A DNA stretch of 64,000 bases from Amycolatopsis acididurans. GTDB taxonomy: Bacteria; Actinomycetota; Actinomycetes; Mycobacteriales; Pseudonocardiaceae. The stretch covers positions 19,513 to 83,512 of the forward strand of contig NZ_JAAXLS010000027.1 in NCBI RefSeq assembly GCF_012328925.1. The letters run 5' to 3'. Within the stretch, counting starts at the first letter, position 1; each line of letters starts with the position of its first letter. Both the position numbers and the translations under genes were made by a program. The notes beneath the pieces were generated by a model. The model was not told the DNA's origin. It ran no database searches and was given only the letters and a program-made list of their open reading frames with translations. Of this stretch, positions 6,479 through 16,800 are shown one piece after another.

Positions 6479-9400
6479 TACCTCACTGTGCTCCGGAGCT
6501 GACGCGCGGCCACCGAGAGGGTGGCCAGGTCAAGCCTGCCGGAACGGCTGATCTCGTCCAGCGCGACCCTGGCCCTGGCCAGCCGCGACGCGTTGGCCTT
6601 CTCCCACTGGGCGATCTTCTCCTCCGGCGAGTCCTCCGGATCGCTGTGCCGCAGCGCGTCCAGCGTGATCGCCCGCAGCGACGAGTACACGTCGTCACGC
6701 AGCGACAGCCGCGCCAGCGCGTGCCAGCGGTTGCCGCGCTCGAGCGCGCTGATCGACGTCAGCAGCTTGTCGACGTCGAGGTGCGCGGACAGCGCGTAGT
6801 ACAGCTCCGCCGTTTCCTGCGGGCTGCGCTCGGTCTCGGCCCGCGCCTCCCGCTCGGCCAGCTCGGTGACCTCGATGACGTCGAGCAGCCCGTAGCCGTC
6901 CAGCAGCGTCGCGACCCGGTTCGCCAGTTCGCGCGGCACGCCTTCACCGGTCAGTGCGGCCGTCTTCTCCTCGACGGCGTCCGCCTCGCGGCCGCGGACC
7001 AGGCCCGCCACCGCCGGAGCGAGTTCGGCGATGGTGGTGCCGAAGCGGCTGATCTCGGCGCCGACCGCGAGCGGCTGCGGCCGGTTGGCCAGGAACCACC
7101 GCGACGCGCGGTCGAGGAGGCGACGCGACTCCAGGGCCATCGCGTCGCCGGTCTCGGTCGGCACGACGTTGTCCAGCGCGTTGATCGCCGTCCACAGCGA
7201 GCCGAGATCGAACACGCGGGTCACCACGGTGAACGCGCGGATCGCGTCGGTGGCGGTGGCGTTCATCTCCTCGGCGAGCCGGAACGCGTAGGAGATGCCG
7301 CCGCCGTCGACGACCTCGTTCACCAGCAGGGTGCTGATGATCTGGCGGCGCAGCGGGTGCTGGCCGATGTTGTCGGCGAAGCGTTCCCGCAGCGGCTTCG
7401 GGAAGTACTCCGGCAGCCTGCGCGCGAACACCTCCGCGTCGGGCAGCTCGCTGGCCAGCACGTCGTCCTTCAGGTCGAGCTTGACGTGCGCGAGCAGGCT
7501 CGCCAGTTCCGGCGAAGTCAGGCCCTTGCCCGCCTGCTCCAGCTGCAGGAACCCGTCCACGCTCGGCAGTGATTCCAGCTCGCGGTCCAGCGCGCCGGAG
7601 GACTCCAGGTCGGCGACCAGCCGCTCGTGCACCGAGACCATCGCGTTCGCGTGCGCGCGGCTGACGCCGAGCACCTCGTTCTGCCGGTAGTTGTCGGCCA
7701 GCACCAGCTCGGCGACCTCGTCGGTCATCTCGTGCAGCAGTTCGTTGCGCGATTCGCGTTCCAGCTGCCCGGCCGTCACCAGGTGGTCGAGCAGGATCTT
7801 GATGTTGACCTCGTGGTCGGAGCAGTCCACCCCGGCGGAGTTGTCCAGCGCGTCGGTGTTGATCTTGCCGCCGCGGCGGGCGAACTCGATGCGGCCACGC
7901 TGGGTGAGCCCGAGGTTGCCGCCCTCGCCGACCACCTTGACCCGCAGGTCGGCCCCGTTGACGCGCACGGCGTCGTTGGCCTTGTCGCCCGCGTCGGCGT
8001 GCGTCTCGTCCTGTGCCTTGACGTAGGTGCCGATCCCGCCGTTCCACAGCAGGTCGACGGGGGCGAGCAGGATCGCCCTGATCAGCTCGGCCGGCGACAG
8101 CGTCGTGATCTCGTCGCCGAGCCCGAGCGCGCGCCGCACCTGCGGCGTGAGCGGGATGGTCTTGGCGCTGCGGGGATGGATGCCCCCGCCTTCGCTGATC
8201 AGCGAGCGGTCGTAGTCGTCCCAGGACGAGCGCGGCAGTTCGAACAGCCGCTTGCGCTCCCGGAACGACGAGGCCGCATCCGGGTCGGGGTCGAGGAAGA
8301 TGTGCATGTGGTTGAACGCGGCCACCAGCCGGATGTGCTCCGAGAGCAGCATCCCGTTGCCGAAGACGTCCCCGGCCATGTCGCCCACGCCGACGACCGT
8401 GAAGTCCTCGCTCTGGGTGTCCACGCCCAGTTCGCGGAAATGCCGCCGCACGCTCTCCCACGCGCCGCGGGCGGTGATGCCCATCGCCTTGTGGTCGTAG
8501 CCGACGGACCCGCCGGAGGCGAACGCGTCGCCGAGCCAGAAGCCGTAGTCACCGGCGACCTCGTTGGCGATGTCGGAGAACGTCGCAGTCCCCTTGTCCG
8601 CGGCGACGACCAGGTAGCTGTCGTCGCCGTCGTAGCGCACCACGTCGTTGGCGGGCACCGTCTTGCCCTCGACCAGGTTGTCGGTCAGGTCCAGCAGCCC
8701 CGAGATGAACATGCGGTAGCAGGCGATGCCCTCGTTGAGCTGGGCATCGCGGTCCACGCCAGGGTCCCCGGTCGGCGCCGGCGGGCGCTTGACCACGAAC
8801 CCGCCCTTCGCGCCGACCGGCACGATGACCGCGTTCTTCACGGCCTGCGCCTTGACCAGCCCGAGAATCTCGGTGCGGAAGTCCTCGCGGCGGTCGGACC
8901 ACCGCAGCCCGCCGCGGGCGACGGCGCCGAAGCGCAGGTGCACGCCCTCCACGCGCGGCGAGTACACGAAGATCTCGTACTTCGGCCGCGGCTCGGGCAG
9001 GTCGGGCACGCTCTGCGGGTCGAGTTTGAACGCCAGGTACGAGCGGCCGGCGACCCGGTAGTTCGTGCGCAGCGTGGCGTTGATGACGGCGAGCAGCCTG
9101 CGCAGGATCCGGTCCTCGTCGAGGCTGGTGACCTTGTCGATCATCGCGGTGATCTCGGCGGCCATCGTTTCGCCCTGGACGTCGGTATCAGGGTCGGTGG
9201 CCAGGTCGAAGCGGTGCTCGAACAGGGCGAGCAGCGCGGTCGCGATGTCGCAGTGCGCGAGGACGGTGTTTTCGATGTACTCCTGGGAGTAGGGCGCCCG
9301 GGCCTGGCGCAGGTAGCGCGAGTAGGCGCGCAGGACGGCCGCCTGGCGCCAGGTGAGGCCGGCGCGCAGGACGAGGCTGTTGTAGCCGTCGACCTCGCAC

Positions 9401-11439
9401 TCGCCGCGCCAGGCGGCACGGAAGGCGTCCTGGAAGCGGACCTGCAGGTCGCGTTCGGCCTCGTCGGTCAGGCCTTCCAGCACGCGCTGACTGATGCGCA
9501 GGCCGAAGTCGTAGATCCAGGAGCGGGTGCCGTCCTCGCGGTGCAGGTCGTACGGGCGCTCGTCGACGACCTCGACGCCCATGCGCTGCAGCACCGGCAG
9601 CACGGCCGACAGCGTGACGCCCTCGCCGAGCAGGAACAGCTTGAACCGCCGCTCCCCCGGTTCGGCGTCGTCGGGCACGTAGAACGACATGGCGAGGTCG
9701 CCCTCGCCGTCGAGGCCTTCGAGCTCGCGCAGATCGGCGAGGGCTTCCACGGCGCTGAAGTCCTCTTTGTACGCCTCCGGGAAGATCCCCGCGTAGCGCT
9801 GCCCGAGTTCGGTCGCCGACTCCTCGCCCAGCGGCCCGGCCGCGCGGCCCGCCTCCCCGGCGCGTTCCCGGCGCTCGGCCAGAATCGCCTCCACCATCAG
9901 GTCGTCCCAGCCGCGCACGGCGGAGTTGAGACGTTCCTGGATGCGCAGGGTGTCGGGTTCGAGCTTGCGCGACGGGTCCGTGTGCACGATGAAGTGCACT
10001 TGCGCCAGCGCGGTCTCGCCGACGCGGGTGCCGTATTCGAGGTTCGTGCCTTCGAGTTCGGCGAGCAGCACTTCCTGCATCGCCAGCCGGGACCGCGTGT
10101 TGTAGCGGTCGCGCGGCAGGAACACCAGGCACGAGTAGAAACGGCCGTAGGGGTCACGGCGCAGGAACAGCCGCAGCCGGCGCCGGTCGGACAGTGTGAT
10201 GGCGCCGATGGCGGTGGAGTAGAGCGAATCGTGGTCGGCGGAGAACAGGTCGGCACGCGGCCAGTTCTGCAGGACCTCGAGCATGCGCTGGCCGGAGTAG
10301 GACTCCATCGGGTAGCCGGCGCGGTGGATGACGTCGCGGACCTTGCGGGAGACGACCGGGATGTCGAGGACGTCCTCGTGCAGGGCGCTGGTGGTGAACA
10401 TGCCGAGGAAGCGGTGTTCGCCGGTGACGTTGCCGCGCTCGTCGAAGGTCTTCACGCCCACGTAGTAGGGGTACACCGGGCGGTGCACTGTGGACGGTGC
10501 GCTGGCCTGGGTGAGGATGAGCAGCGTCGGCGCGAGTGCGGTCGCGGCGCTGTCCGGGCCCGCGGTGAGGCTGCGGGCCGCGAGGCTGTCCTGGCGGAGC
10601 ACGCCAAGGCCCGAGGCCAGCGCCGCGCGCAGAGCGGGGTCGTCGTCACCGGGCTCGCCTTCGACCAGTTCGTAGCGCCGGTAGCCGAGGAAGGTGAAGT
10701 GGCCGTCGACGAGCCAGCGCAGCAGCGCGGCCGTGCTGGCGATGTCCTCGCGCGGAAGCGGCGGTGGGGTGGCCTCCAGCTCGGCGGCGAGGTCGAGCGC
10801 GGCGCGGGCCATCTTGTCGGTGTCCTCGACGACCTCGCGCACATCGGCGAGGACGGAGGCGAGGCGGGTGTCGAGCTCGCGGGCGCGGTTGGGGTCGGTG
10901 ATCAGGTCGATCTCGACGTACATCCACGATTCGACGGAAGCACCCTCCGGCGGTTCGGCGGCGTCGGCCTCCGGGTGGATTTCCCGCAGCTGACCGGTGA
11001 TGTCGCGCGTGACGACGACGATGGGGTGTACCAGACGCTGCACCTGGATACCGTCGCGAGAGAGCTTCGCGGTGATCGAGTCGACCAGGTAGGGCATGTC
11101 GTCGGTGACGATCTGGACGACGGTGGCGTCGCGGGTCCAGCCGTCCTCGGCGGTGGTGGGGTTGAGCAGGCGGACGGCGGGCCGGCCGGGCACCCGCTGC
11201 TCGGCGAACTGGCAGTGGGAGCGGACGGCGCCGACGAGGTCCTTGGGGTCGTCGCCGAGCACCTCTTCGGCGGGGATGTGGCGGTAGTAGAGACGGATGA
11301 GGGCGGCAATGTCAGGTGCCTGCTGCGCCGCGGCTTCGATCAGCTCGTCCCGGATCTGCTCCGGGCTCGCCGGCCGCCGCTGCGGTGCTCCGTGCCCGGT
11401 GAGGCCACCGGGGCGCGAGGAAACGCCTGTCGAGCTCAT
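6478..11439 (-). CDS. gdh: NAD-specific glutamate dehydrogenase, large (180 kDa) class
   Basis: A 1653-residue enzyme that deaminates glutamate to 2-oxoglutarate with NAD+, normal length for the class found in Streptomyces and mycobacteria. The first 700 residues are the long N-terminal regulatory part (ACT-like segments, e.g. DDMPYLVDSITAKLSRDGIQ). The catalytic core begins near residue 800: RGGLRWSDRREDFRTEILGLV, VPVGAKGGFVVKRP with the substrate-binding lysine, then the Rossmann part with VGVGDMAGDVFGNGML and VVGEGGNLGLTQRGR. In mycobacteria the enzyme is inhibited by the FHA protein GarA; no GarA gene is visible here. It heads a four-gene operon. The start has a weak GGAGAG site. Confidence 0.95.
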   Translation of the reverse strand: MSSTGVSSRPGGLTGHGAPQRRPASPEQIRDELIEAAAQQAPDIAALIRLYYRHIPAEEVLGDDPKDLVGAVRSHCQFAEQRVPGRPAVRLLNPTTAEDGWTRDATVVQIVTDDMPYLVDSITAKLSRDGIQVQRLVHPIVVVTRDITGQLREIHPEADAAEPPEGASVESWMYVEIDLITDPNRARELDTRLASVLADVREVVEDTDKMARAALDLAAELEATPPPLPREDIASTAALLRWLVDGHFTFLGYRRYELVEGEPGDDDPALRAALASGLGVLRQDSLAARSLTAGPDSAATALAPTLLILTQASAPSTVHRPVYPYYVGVKTFDERGNVTGEHRFLGMFTTSALHEDVLDIPVVSRKVRDVIHRAGYPMESYSGQRMLEVLQNWPRADLFSADHDSLYSTAIGAITLSDRRRLRLFLRRDPYGRFYSCLVFLPRDRYNTRSRLAMQEVLLAELEGTNLEYGTRVGETALAQVHFIVHTDPSRKLEPDTLRIQERLNSAVRGWDDLMVEAILAERRERAGEAGRAAGPLGEESATELGQRYAGIFPEAYKEDFSAVEALADLRELEGLDGEGDLAMSFYVPDDAEPGERRFKLFLLGEGVTLSAVLPVLQRMGVEVVDERPYDLHREDGTRSWIYDFGLRISQRVLEGLTDEAERDLQVRFQDAFRAAWRGECEVDGYNSLVLRAGLTWRQAAVLRAYSRYLRQARAPYSQEYIENTVLAHCDIATALLALFEHRFDLATDPDTDVQGETMAAEITAMIDKVTSLDEDRILRRLLAVINATLRTNYRVAGRSYLAFKLDPQSVPDLPEPRPKYEIFVYSPRVEGVHLRFGAVARGGLRWSDRREDFRTEILGLVKAQAVKNAVIVPVGAKGGFVVKRPPAPTGDPGVDRDAQLNEGIACYRMFISGLLDLTDNLVEGKTVPANDVVRYDGDDSYLVVAADKGTATFSDIANEVAGDYGFWLGDAFASGGSVGYDHKAMGITARGAWESVRRHFRELGVDTQSEDFTVVGVGDMAGDVFGNGMLLSEHIRLVAAFNHMHIFLDPDPDAASSFRERKRLFELPRSSWDDYDRSLISEGGGIHPRSAKTIPLTPQVRRALGLGDEITTLSPAELIRAILLAPVDLLWNGGIGTYVKAQDETHADAGDKANDAVRVNGADLRVKVVGEGGNLGLTQRGRIEFARRGGKINTDALDNSAGVDCSDHEVNIKILLDHLVTAGQLERESRNELLHEMTDEVAELVLADNYRQNEVLGVSRAHANAMVSVHERLVADLESSGALDRELESLPSVDGFLQLEQAGKGLTSPELASLLAHVKLDLKDDVLASELPDAEVFARRLPEYFPKPLRERFADNIGQHPLRRQIISTLLVNEVVDGGGISYAFRLAEEMNATATDAIRAFTVVTRVFDLGSLWTAINALDNVVPTETGDAMALESRRLLDRASRWFLANRPQPLAVGAEISRFGTTIAELAPAVAGLVRGREADAVEEKTAALTGEGVPRELANRVATLLDGYGLLDVIEVTELAEREARAETERSPQETAELYYALSAHLDVDKLLTSISALERGNRWHALARLSLRDDVYSSLRAITLDALRHSDPEDSPEEKIAQWEKANASRLARARVALDEISRSGRLDLATLSVAARQLRSTVR

Positions 11440-11539
11440 TTCAGGTAACTCTCCACTGAGCCATGATCACACGCCAATAGGACGAACAGCCCCACCCTAG
11501 TGCGAAGCGCGGACACGGCAGCCGGAGAGTTCCCATGGC

Positions 11540-11576
11540 CCGGCTCCGCCCCACCGGCCCGGCGAGGCGGAGCCGG
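11540..11576 (-). terminator. Terminator hairpin after the lipase gene
   Basis: CCGGCTCCGCC (11540-11550) and GGCGGAGCCGG (11566-11576) form a perfect 11-bp stem with a 15-base loop, starting 8 bases after the lipase stop on the minus strand and before the gdh promoter. Confidence 0.8.
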
Positions 11577-11583
11577 TGTGGGG

Positions 11584-12600
11584 TCAGTTGCCGGCGTAGA
11601 CGTACGGCTTGAGCGGCGGCTCGGACGACACGTGCGGGTGCAGCGCGAGTTCCGTGGTCACCGCACCGAGCGCCGAACCGTAGTCGGTCGCGAACCGCGC
11701 CGGATCCACGCCGGGCATGAACACGCGGCCGCAGGCCTCGCGCGAAACCCGTGCCGGATCGGCCGGGCCGGGATGGGTCAGCGCGTCCATCGCGATCGCG
11801 TACGCGGCCGGGTCGTAGGTGCCGACGGCGAGATGTTCGGAGGCCAGATCGGCGGGGCAGATGTCCTGGATCGCGACGTTGGTGATCTGCCCGCCGCCGC
11901 CGTGCAGGCTGGTCGTGCCGGTGCTGTCGAGGTTCGGCTGCACGAACTCGTCGGTGCGGGTGTAGATGTCGGTGTAGGAGATGCCGGGGAAGGTTTCCTG
12001 GCCCGAGTTCATGGCCCTGGTGTAGTTCGAGTTGAACGTCTGTTGCCACAGTGCGGGCGCGCAGCCGGCCACCGGCGGGCACATCGCGTTGACCACCAGG
12101 CTGCCGTGGTTGGTCGCGCCGAACGCGACGTAGTCATCGACCATGGGCCGCAGATCGGGCCAGAAGCGCAGCGCGAACCGGGGTTCGGTGCCGCCCTGGC
12201 TGTGCCCCAGGATGTCGACCTTGCGGCCGCTGATCCGGTGTACGTAGCGGATCGCGTTGACGACGTACTCCGCGGAGACCTGCGCGTCGGACATCGCCTG
12301 GTCCGGCTCGGTCACGGCGCAGTAGGGCCGACCGAGCGCGTCGAGCGCGTGGAACCAGTTCCAGCCGAAATCCTGCTGCGGTGTCACGGTGGTGCCCTGC
12401 ACGAACAGCACGACGTTCTCGGTCGCCGCGGTGGCGTTCGCCGTGCAGGTGATGCTTTTCGCCAGTTCCCCGGCGGGCACGCTGAGCGCGGGCCCGGGCC
12501 GGGCCACCGGCGCGAAGGCCGGCGATTCGGCGGCGGCCGCGGGTGCCGAGACGGTGACGGCCAACAGCGCCGCCGCCAGGAGAACACGGTAAAGGCGCAT
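11584..12600 (-). CDS. Secreted lipase/esterase, CalB-like alpha/beta hydrolase
   Basis: A 338-residue exported hydrolase. A Sec signal peptide is clear (MRLYRVLLAAALLAVTVSAP, cleavage after AAAA near residue 24). The mature part has an oxyanion-type stretch FVQGTTVTPQQDFGWNW near residue 70 and the nucleophile elbow ILGHSQGGTEPRFAL near residue 150; the following text resembles Candida antarctica lipase B and bacterial relatives. His and Asp of the triad are likely in DLASEHLAVG and the preceding Asp. Four or more Cys suggest disulfides. ATG 12600 is chosen over longer in-frame starts because it begins the signal peptide. It is divergent from a TetR gene across a perfect operator. Confidence 0.85.
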   Translation of the reverse strand: MRLYRVLLAAALLAVTVSAPAAAAESPAFAPVARPGPALSVPAGELAKSITCTANATAATENVVLFVQGTTVTPQQDFGWNWFHALDALGRPYCAVTEPDQAMSDAQVSAEYVVNAIRYVHRISGRKVDILGHSQGGTEPRFALRFWPDLRPMVDDYVAFGATNHGSLVVNAMCPPVAGCAPALWQQTFNSNYTRAMNSGQETFPGISYTDIYTRTDEFVQPNLDSTGTTSLHGGGGQITNVAIQDICPADLASEHLAVGTYDPAAYAIAMDALTHPGPADPARVSREACGRVFMPGVDPARFATDYGSALGAVTTELALHPHVSSEPPLKPYVYAGN

Positions 12601-12674
12601 CGTTGCTACCTTCCTGTCTGTCCACAACGGATCCACTTTGGATGCGGCGCACCATAACCGCACCGTCGCCGTCG

Positions 12675-12700
12675 ATGCAACATATCTGAAAATGTTGCAT
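12675..12700. promoter_or_regulatory. Perfect palindromic operator between lipase and TetR genes
   Basis: ATGCAACAT (12675-12683) and ATGTTGCAT (12692-12700) are exact inverted 9-mers with an 8-base AT-rich spacer. The site lies in the 130-base divergent gap, is AT-rich against its surroundings, and has the size of a TetR-family operator. It probably controls both genes. Confidence 0.8.
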
Positions 12701-12730
12701 CCGGTTGTGGGTCGCCGTAGAGTCCGTTCC

Positions 12731-13399
12731 GTGACCGCGGACGTGTCTTGGGAACAGCTGGCCGCCGGCGCGGCGATCGATTCCGCGCGCCGCCAGCCCG
12801 CCACTCGGTTGTCGGGAGAGCTGTACGGTGCGCGGCCGACGGGCAACGCCGGGCCCCGCGAGGCGCTACGGGCGGCGCGCCGGAGTTTCGTCGCCGGAGA
12901 GCGGATCGACATGGGAGCACTGGCCGGCACGCTCGGAGTCGACAGGGCGACGCTGTTCCGCTGGGTCGGCAACAGGGACGAGTTGTTGTCCGAGGTGATC
13001 TGGTCGCTGTGCCTGCCGACCTGGCAGCGTGCCGTCCGGATGGCCGAGGGAACCGGTGTGGCGCGGGTGATGTCGGTGTTCCGCGCGTTCAGTGGCGACA
13101 TCATCAACGCCGGGTTCTTCCGTGCTTATCTCCGGCGTGAGCGCGAGCGGGCGCTACGGCTGCTCACCACGCGCGCCGGCGTGCACCAGAGCCGGGTGAT
13201 CGCGCTGATCGAAGGGCTGTTGCGGGCCGAGCAGCAGAGCTCGGGTCTCACCCTGCCCCTGCCGGTGCACGACATGGCCTACGTGATGACTCGCGTGGTG
13301 GAGTCGTTCATCTACGCCGACCTGATCATCGGCGAAGAACCCGACGCCGCGAAGGCCGCTGCCGCCGTCGGCGCCCTGCTCGGCCCCGCATCGGGTTAG
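12731..13399 (+). CDS. TetR-family regulator, QsdR-like
   Basis: A 222-residue repressor. The N-terminal helix-turn-helix reads MGALAGTLGVDRATLFRWVGNRDELLSEVIW (about residues 60-90), the usual TetR recognition-helix plus anchor; the C-terminal ligand domain resembles the QsdR type (FSGDIINAGFFRAYLRRERERALRLL; MAYVMTRVVESFIYADLI). GTG 12731 is preferred to an in-frame ATG at 12638 because the upstream start would place the palindromic operator inside the coding sequence. It probably represses itself and the divergent lipase. The ligand may be a lipid or lactone, inferred from the neighbour and family only. Confidence 0.82.
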   Translation: MTADVSWEQLAAGAAIDSARRQPATRLSGELYGARPTGNAGPREALRAARRSFVAGERIDMGALAGTLGVDRATLFRWVGNRDELLSEVIWSLCLPTWQRAVRMAEGTGVARVMSVFRAFSGDIINAGFFRAYLRRERERALRLLTTRAGVHQSRVIALIEGLLRAEQQSSGLTLPLPVHDMAYVMTRVVESFIYADLIIGEEPDAAKAAAAVGALLGPASG

Positions 13400-13827
13400 C
13401 GGTGACACGGGCGCTGGTACGGGGGGTGCTGGCCCGGGGTGTCGGCCCGGGGTGTCGGCCCGGGGGTGCTGGCCCGGGGGTGCTGGCCCGGGAGCGCCGG
13501 TCCGGGGACGGCAGGTCCGGCACTGACCCGGAAGCACCGGTCCGAGGATGCCGGTCCGGGGACGCAGCCCCGAGCGCCTGACCGGGGGCGCCTTCTGCGT
13601 GACGGGCGGGCTCTCGACGCGATGTCGACCGCCGCGGTCATCGGTTGCAGCGCGTCCGCACCGACGTTCGGTCTCAGCCCGGCAGCCAGCGCCCGCCCAT
13701 CGCATCCGGGCGGTCGCTGCGACGATCGCCAGCAGCACCACAACCACGCACCACCCCACAGCGACGCAATGGCCTCCACAACGTTCACCGCGACGTCCAC
13801 CTTCGGCGCGGGCGCTGGCGCCTTAAG
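13400..13827. repeat. GC-rich minisatellite between convergent TetR and TPR-like genes
   Basis: From about 13415 to 13560 the plus strand repeats variants of GGTGCTGGCCCGGG and GGTGTCGGCCCGGG every 14-15 bases, then decays into CCGGTCCGGGGA variants. The rest, to 13827, has overlapping open frames on the minus strand beginning MDVAVNVVEAIASLW or MGWCVVVVLLAIVAA, but their downstream parts run through the repeat and none has a convincing ribosome site, so no gene is called. Confidence 0.6.
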
Positions 13828-16800
13828 TCAGGTCTCGGTGCGGTGGCGGCCGTTGCCGCGGGCTTCGCCGTTGCGGCTGTGGCCGTTGACCGTCCGCGTC
13901 GCGTCGTCGCCCGTGCCGAGCCGCTTCACGAGTGCCGCGGCGCTCGTTGTCCCGGCCTGGTGTTCCGCGAGTGCCCTCGCGAGCAGGTCGGCGAGTCCCG
14001 CGTCTTCGGGCAAGTCATCGTCGAGAAACGAGGTGCTCTGGCCCGCGTGGAAGGGCTGGAGGCCGTCGTCCTCGATGTTCGGAGTACTCGTGAAGTGCGT
14101 CTCGGACTTTGCGGGCGACGTGTCGTCGGCGTGGTCGTCAAAGGGCTCCAGCGATGGAGGCAGCCGCAGCTTGGGCAGCCAGTCCTCGTTGACCTTGACG
14201 CCGCGTCCCTCATCCGAGCCGGTCGTGCCCGCTGCGTCTTTCCCGGAGCCAGCCTCGACCGAGTCGACATGAGCAGAGTCATCCTCGGCCGACTCACCAC
14301 CGCCAGACGCCACCCGGCGAGTGCCTTCTCCGGCCGAATCGCGGGCAGCTGAAACGTCCTCGACGGAGGCATCGGCAACCGAGCCATCTTGACCCGGACC
14401 GTCTTCAGCCGAGCGATCCCGCGCCCGGCGGCGTCCGCCCGAGCTTTCCTCGGCGGCACCAACCGAGTCGCGTTGGGGCACATCACGTTCCGTCGAAGCG
14501 CGTCCTGCCGCGTCGTGTCGGGCCGAGGCGGTCCCGGCCGCCTCCGCAGCCTTCGCTGCGGCGCCGGCATCCGGCTCGCTGCCCGTCCCGGCGCCCGTCG
14601 CCGACCCGCCATCCCCGGCGTATACCGCCGAGTCGGCATCGTCCAGCCGGCTCAAGTCGAGGCCATTGTGCTTCCCTGACCCCGCGTTCTGCTCTTTGAC
14701 CCCGGCAGACGCTTTGACGCCACTGCGGTCTTGGCCGCCGGCGCCGTTTCCAGTCTCCGAAACAACGTCGGGCGCTTCGTGTATCGCGTCGGCCGACGGG
14801 GCGGCCTCGTTGGTCGCCCGCACCTCCGCCGAATCGGCGCTCGCCGTGCGGGACGTCTCCTCCCCTACGTCCGCTTCGCGACGCCGTCCAGGGTCGGAGT
14901 CGGATGCTCGCCGCCTGCCCCCGACACCTGACCCGGGCGAGATACCCAGCCGATCCAGAACCGACCGTGCCGCAACCGAACCGTGCTCCGAATCGTGCCG
15001 CGTCTTCGGCTTGTTCGCCGCGTCCTCGTGCTGATCGGTGACCGCGTCGTCGTGATTCGCGGCGCGGTCTCGACGCCTCCGCCCGACGGTCGAGCCGCTA
15101 GCCGGACCCTCGGTACGGTCGTCACCCGCGTCGGCGGCAGCCGTGTCACCGCGCTCGACAGGCGAGTCTCCGCGCCCGTCGCCAGACGAGTCCTCGCGCT
15201 GCCCGCCATCGCGGCCGGACGCGCCACTGCCTTCGGCCGCGCCAGTATCGAGGCCCACAGCGGCGTTCGCTTCGCGTCGCCCCGCTTCAGGATCACTCGA
15301 CGCCGCCCCACCCGTCACCGAACCGTGATCGGCCGCGTGCGCGGCTCGGCGCTGCTCGACGCCGGGAGCGGTTCCAGTCGCGGAACCGTCGTCGCCCCCG
15401 GCAGTGTGGCGCCGCTCTGGCTGGCCGTTAACGGTGTGAGCGGCTTCAGACCGCTCGTCGTTGTGGCTGGTCTTGCCGGTTCCTGCTGAACCGTTCGTCG
15501 CCTGCCGCGCGGTGTCGGATTTCGCCGGAGTCGGCTCGAAGATCAACGAGAACCGGTGAGCGGGTTCATCCGCGGGCGCGGGCGCCAAAGGCAGATCCGG
15601 CACACCTGCCGAATCGTCCCACGCGAATTTCCTGGACTTATGGGCGGACTCATCAGCGGCCGACACTGACGTGTCAGATCCCCGCGAGACTCCGCGAGTC
15701 TCCCGGTGGTCTCCGCGAGTTTCCCAATGGTCTCCGTCAGCTGCCCGGTGGTCACCGTCGATGCTCCGGGAGTTTCCGCTAGCTTCCCGCCGGTCCGCAT
15801 CGACTTTCGAGCGATCCCCGCCAGCTTCCCGGTGGTCACCGTCAACTTTCCAGCGGTCCCCACCGGCTGCCCGGTGGTCACCGTCAACTTCCCGGCGATC
15901 CCCGCCAGCCGCCCGGTGGTCACCGTCAAGTTCCCGGCGATCCCCGCCAGCCGCCCGGTGATCACCGTCAACTTCCCGGCGGTCCCCACCAGTTTCCCGG
16001 TGGTCACCGTCGATGCTCCGGAAGTCTGCGTCAGTCCGGCGGTCCTCGCCCGCGGTCTGCCCGCGTTCGTCGGTAGCCTTTCCCGGCTCGTCTGCCGTCC
16101 GCATCGGCGCCTCGCCATGCACGGAAGCAAGCCGCAACTCACGCGAGCCCTGCTGCTCATTGGATGCCCACGTCGCGGTGCCCGCCCGGGGCGCCACGCC
16201 GAGAATCTCGTCGAGGTCGACCGACGCGTGGCCGCCGTTGCCGAATTCGCCGGTCAGCAAACCCATCGCTTGCCTGCGCGACCGGGCGTAAAGATGCTCG
16301 GCGGCCCTGGTCTGATGCAGGCACTCGATAGCCTCGTCGGCGCGCCCCAGTCGTTGCTCAACGTTGGAAAGCTCGGCCCACAAACGCGAAGTCAGCGAAT
16401 GCAGGCCGTGCCGTTCGGTGCTGTACACGGCGTCCCGCAACATCCCGGCCGCCGCTTCGACTCCGCCCGAGGGCAGCAGGATTCGCGTCGCGACCGCCAT
16501 CCGAAGCCAGCCGAGCGGCGCGGTGGCCGCCGCGCGCACCGGCTCGTCGAGCAGCGGTTGCGCGATCTCCAACGCGTTCTCCATGTCACCCCGGTCGAGC
16601 AACGAGCACACGAGATGGAGGATCAGCCGGGAGCGTACGACTCCCCCGTCGCGACCCGGGTCGTCCAGTTGTTCCAGCAGCCCCAGACCGGTGCGCGCCG
16701 CGTCTCCGGCCCCCAGGGTGTCCGCGTGCCGGCGCCGGTGCGCGGACATGCCGACCCGTAGGTAAGCCCGTGCGAGCAGCCGGTCGTCACCGTCCAAGCT

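Noticed and set aside
7627..11448. 1273-codon plus-strand frame opposite gdh
   Set aside because: It is the antisense shadow of gdh: GC-rich codon bias keeps the opposite frame open. It has no family motif and the gdh protein is complete on the other strand.
13396..13800. Possible membrane-protein gene (MDVAVNVVEAIASLW) after the TPR-like gene
   Set aside because: Two overlapping minus-strand frames compete, both run into the minisatellite, and neither has a ribosome site or recognisable family.
15675..16053. CRISPR-like array in the TPR-like gene
   Set aside because: The 42-bp units are contiguous, in frame and diverged gradually, as expected for a protein repeat.
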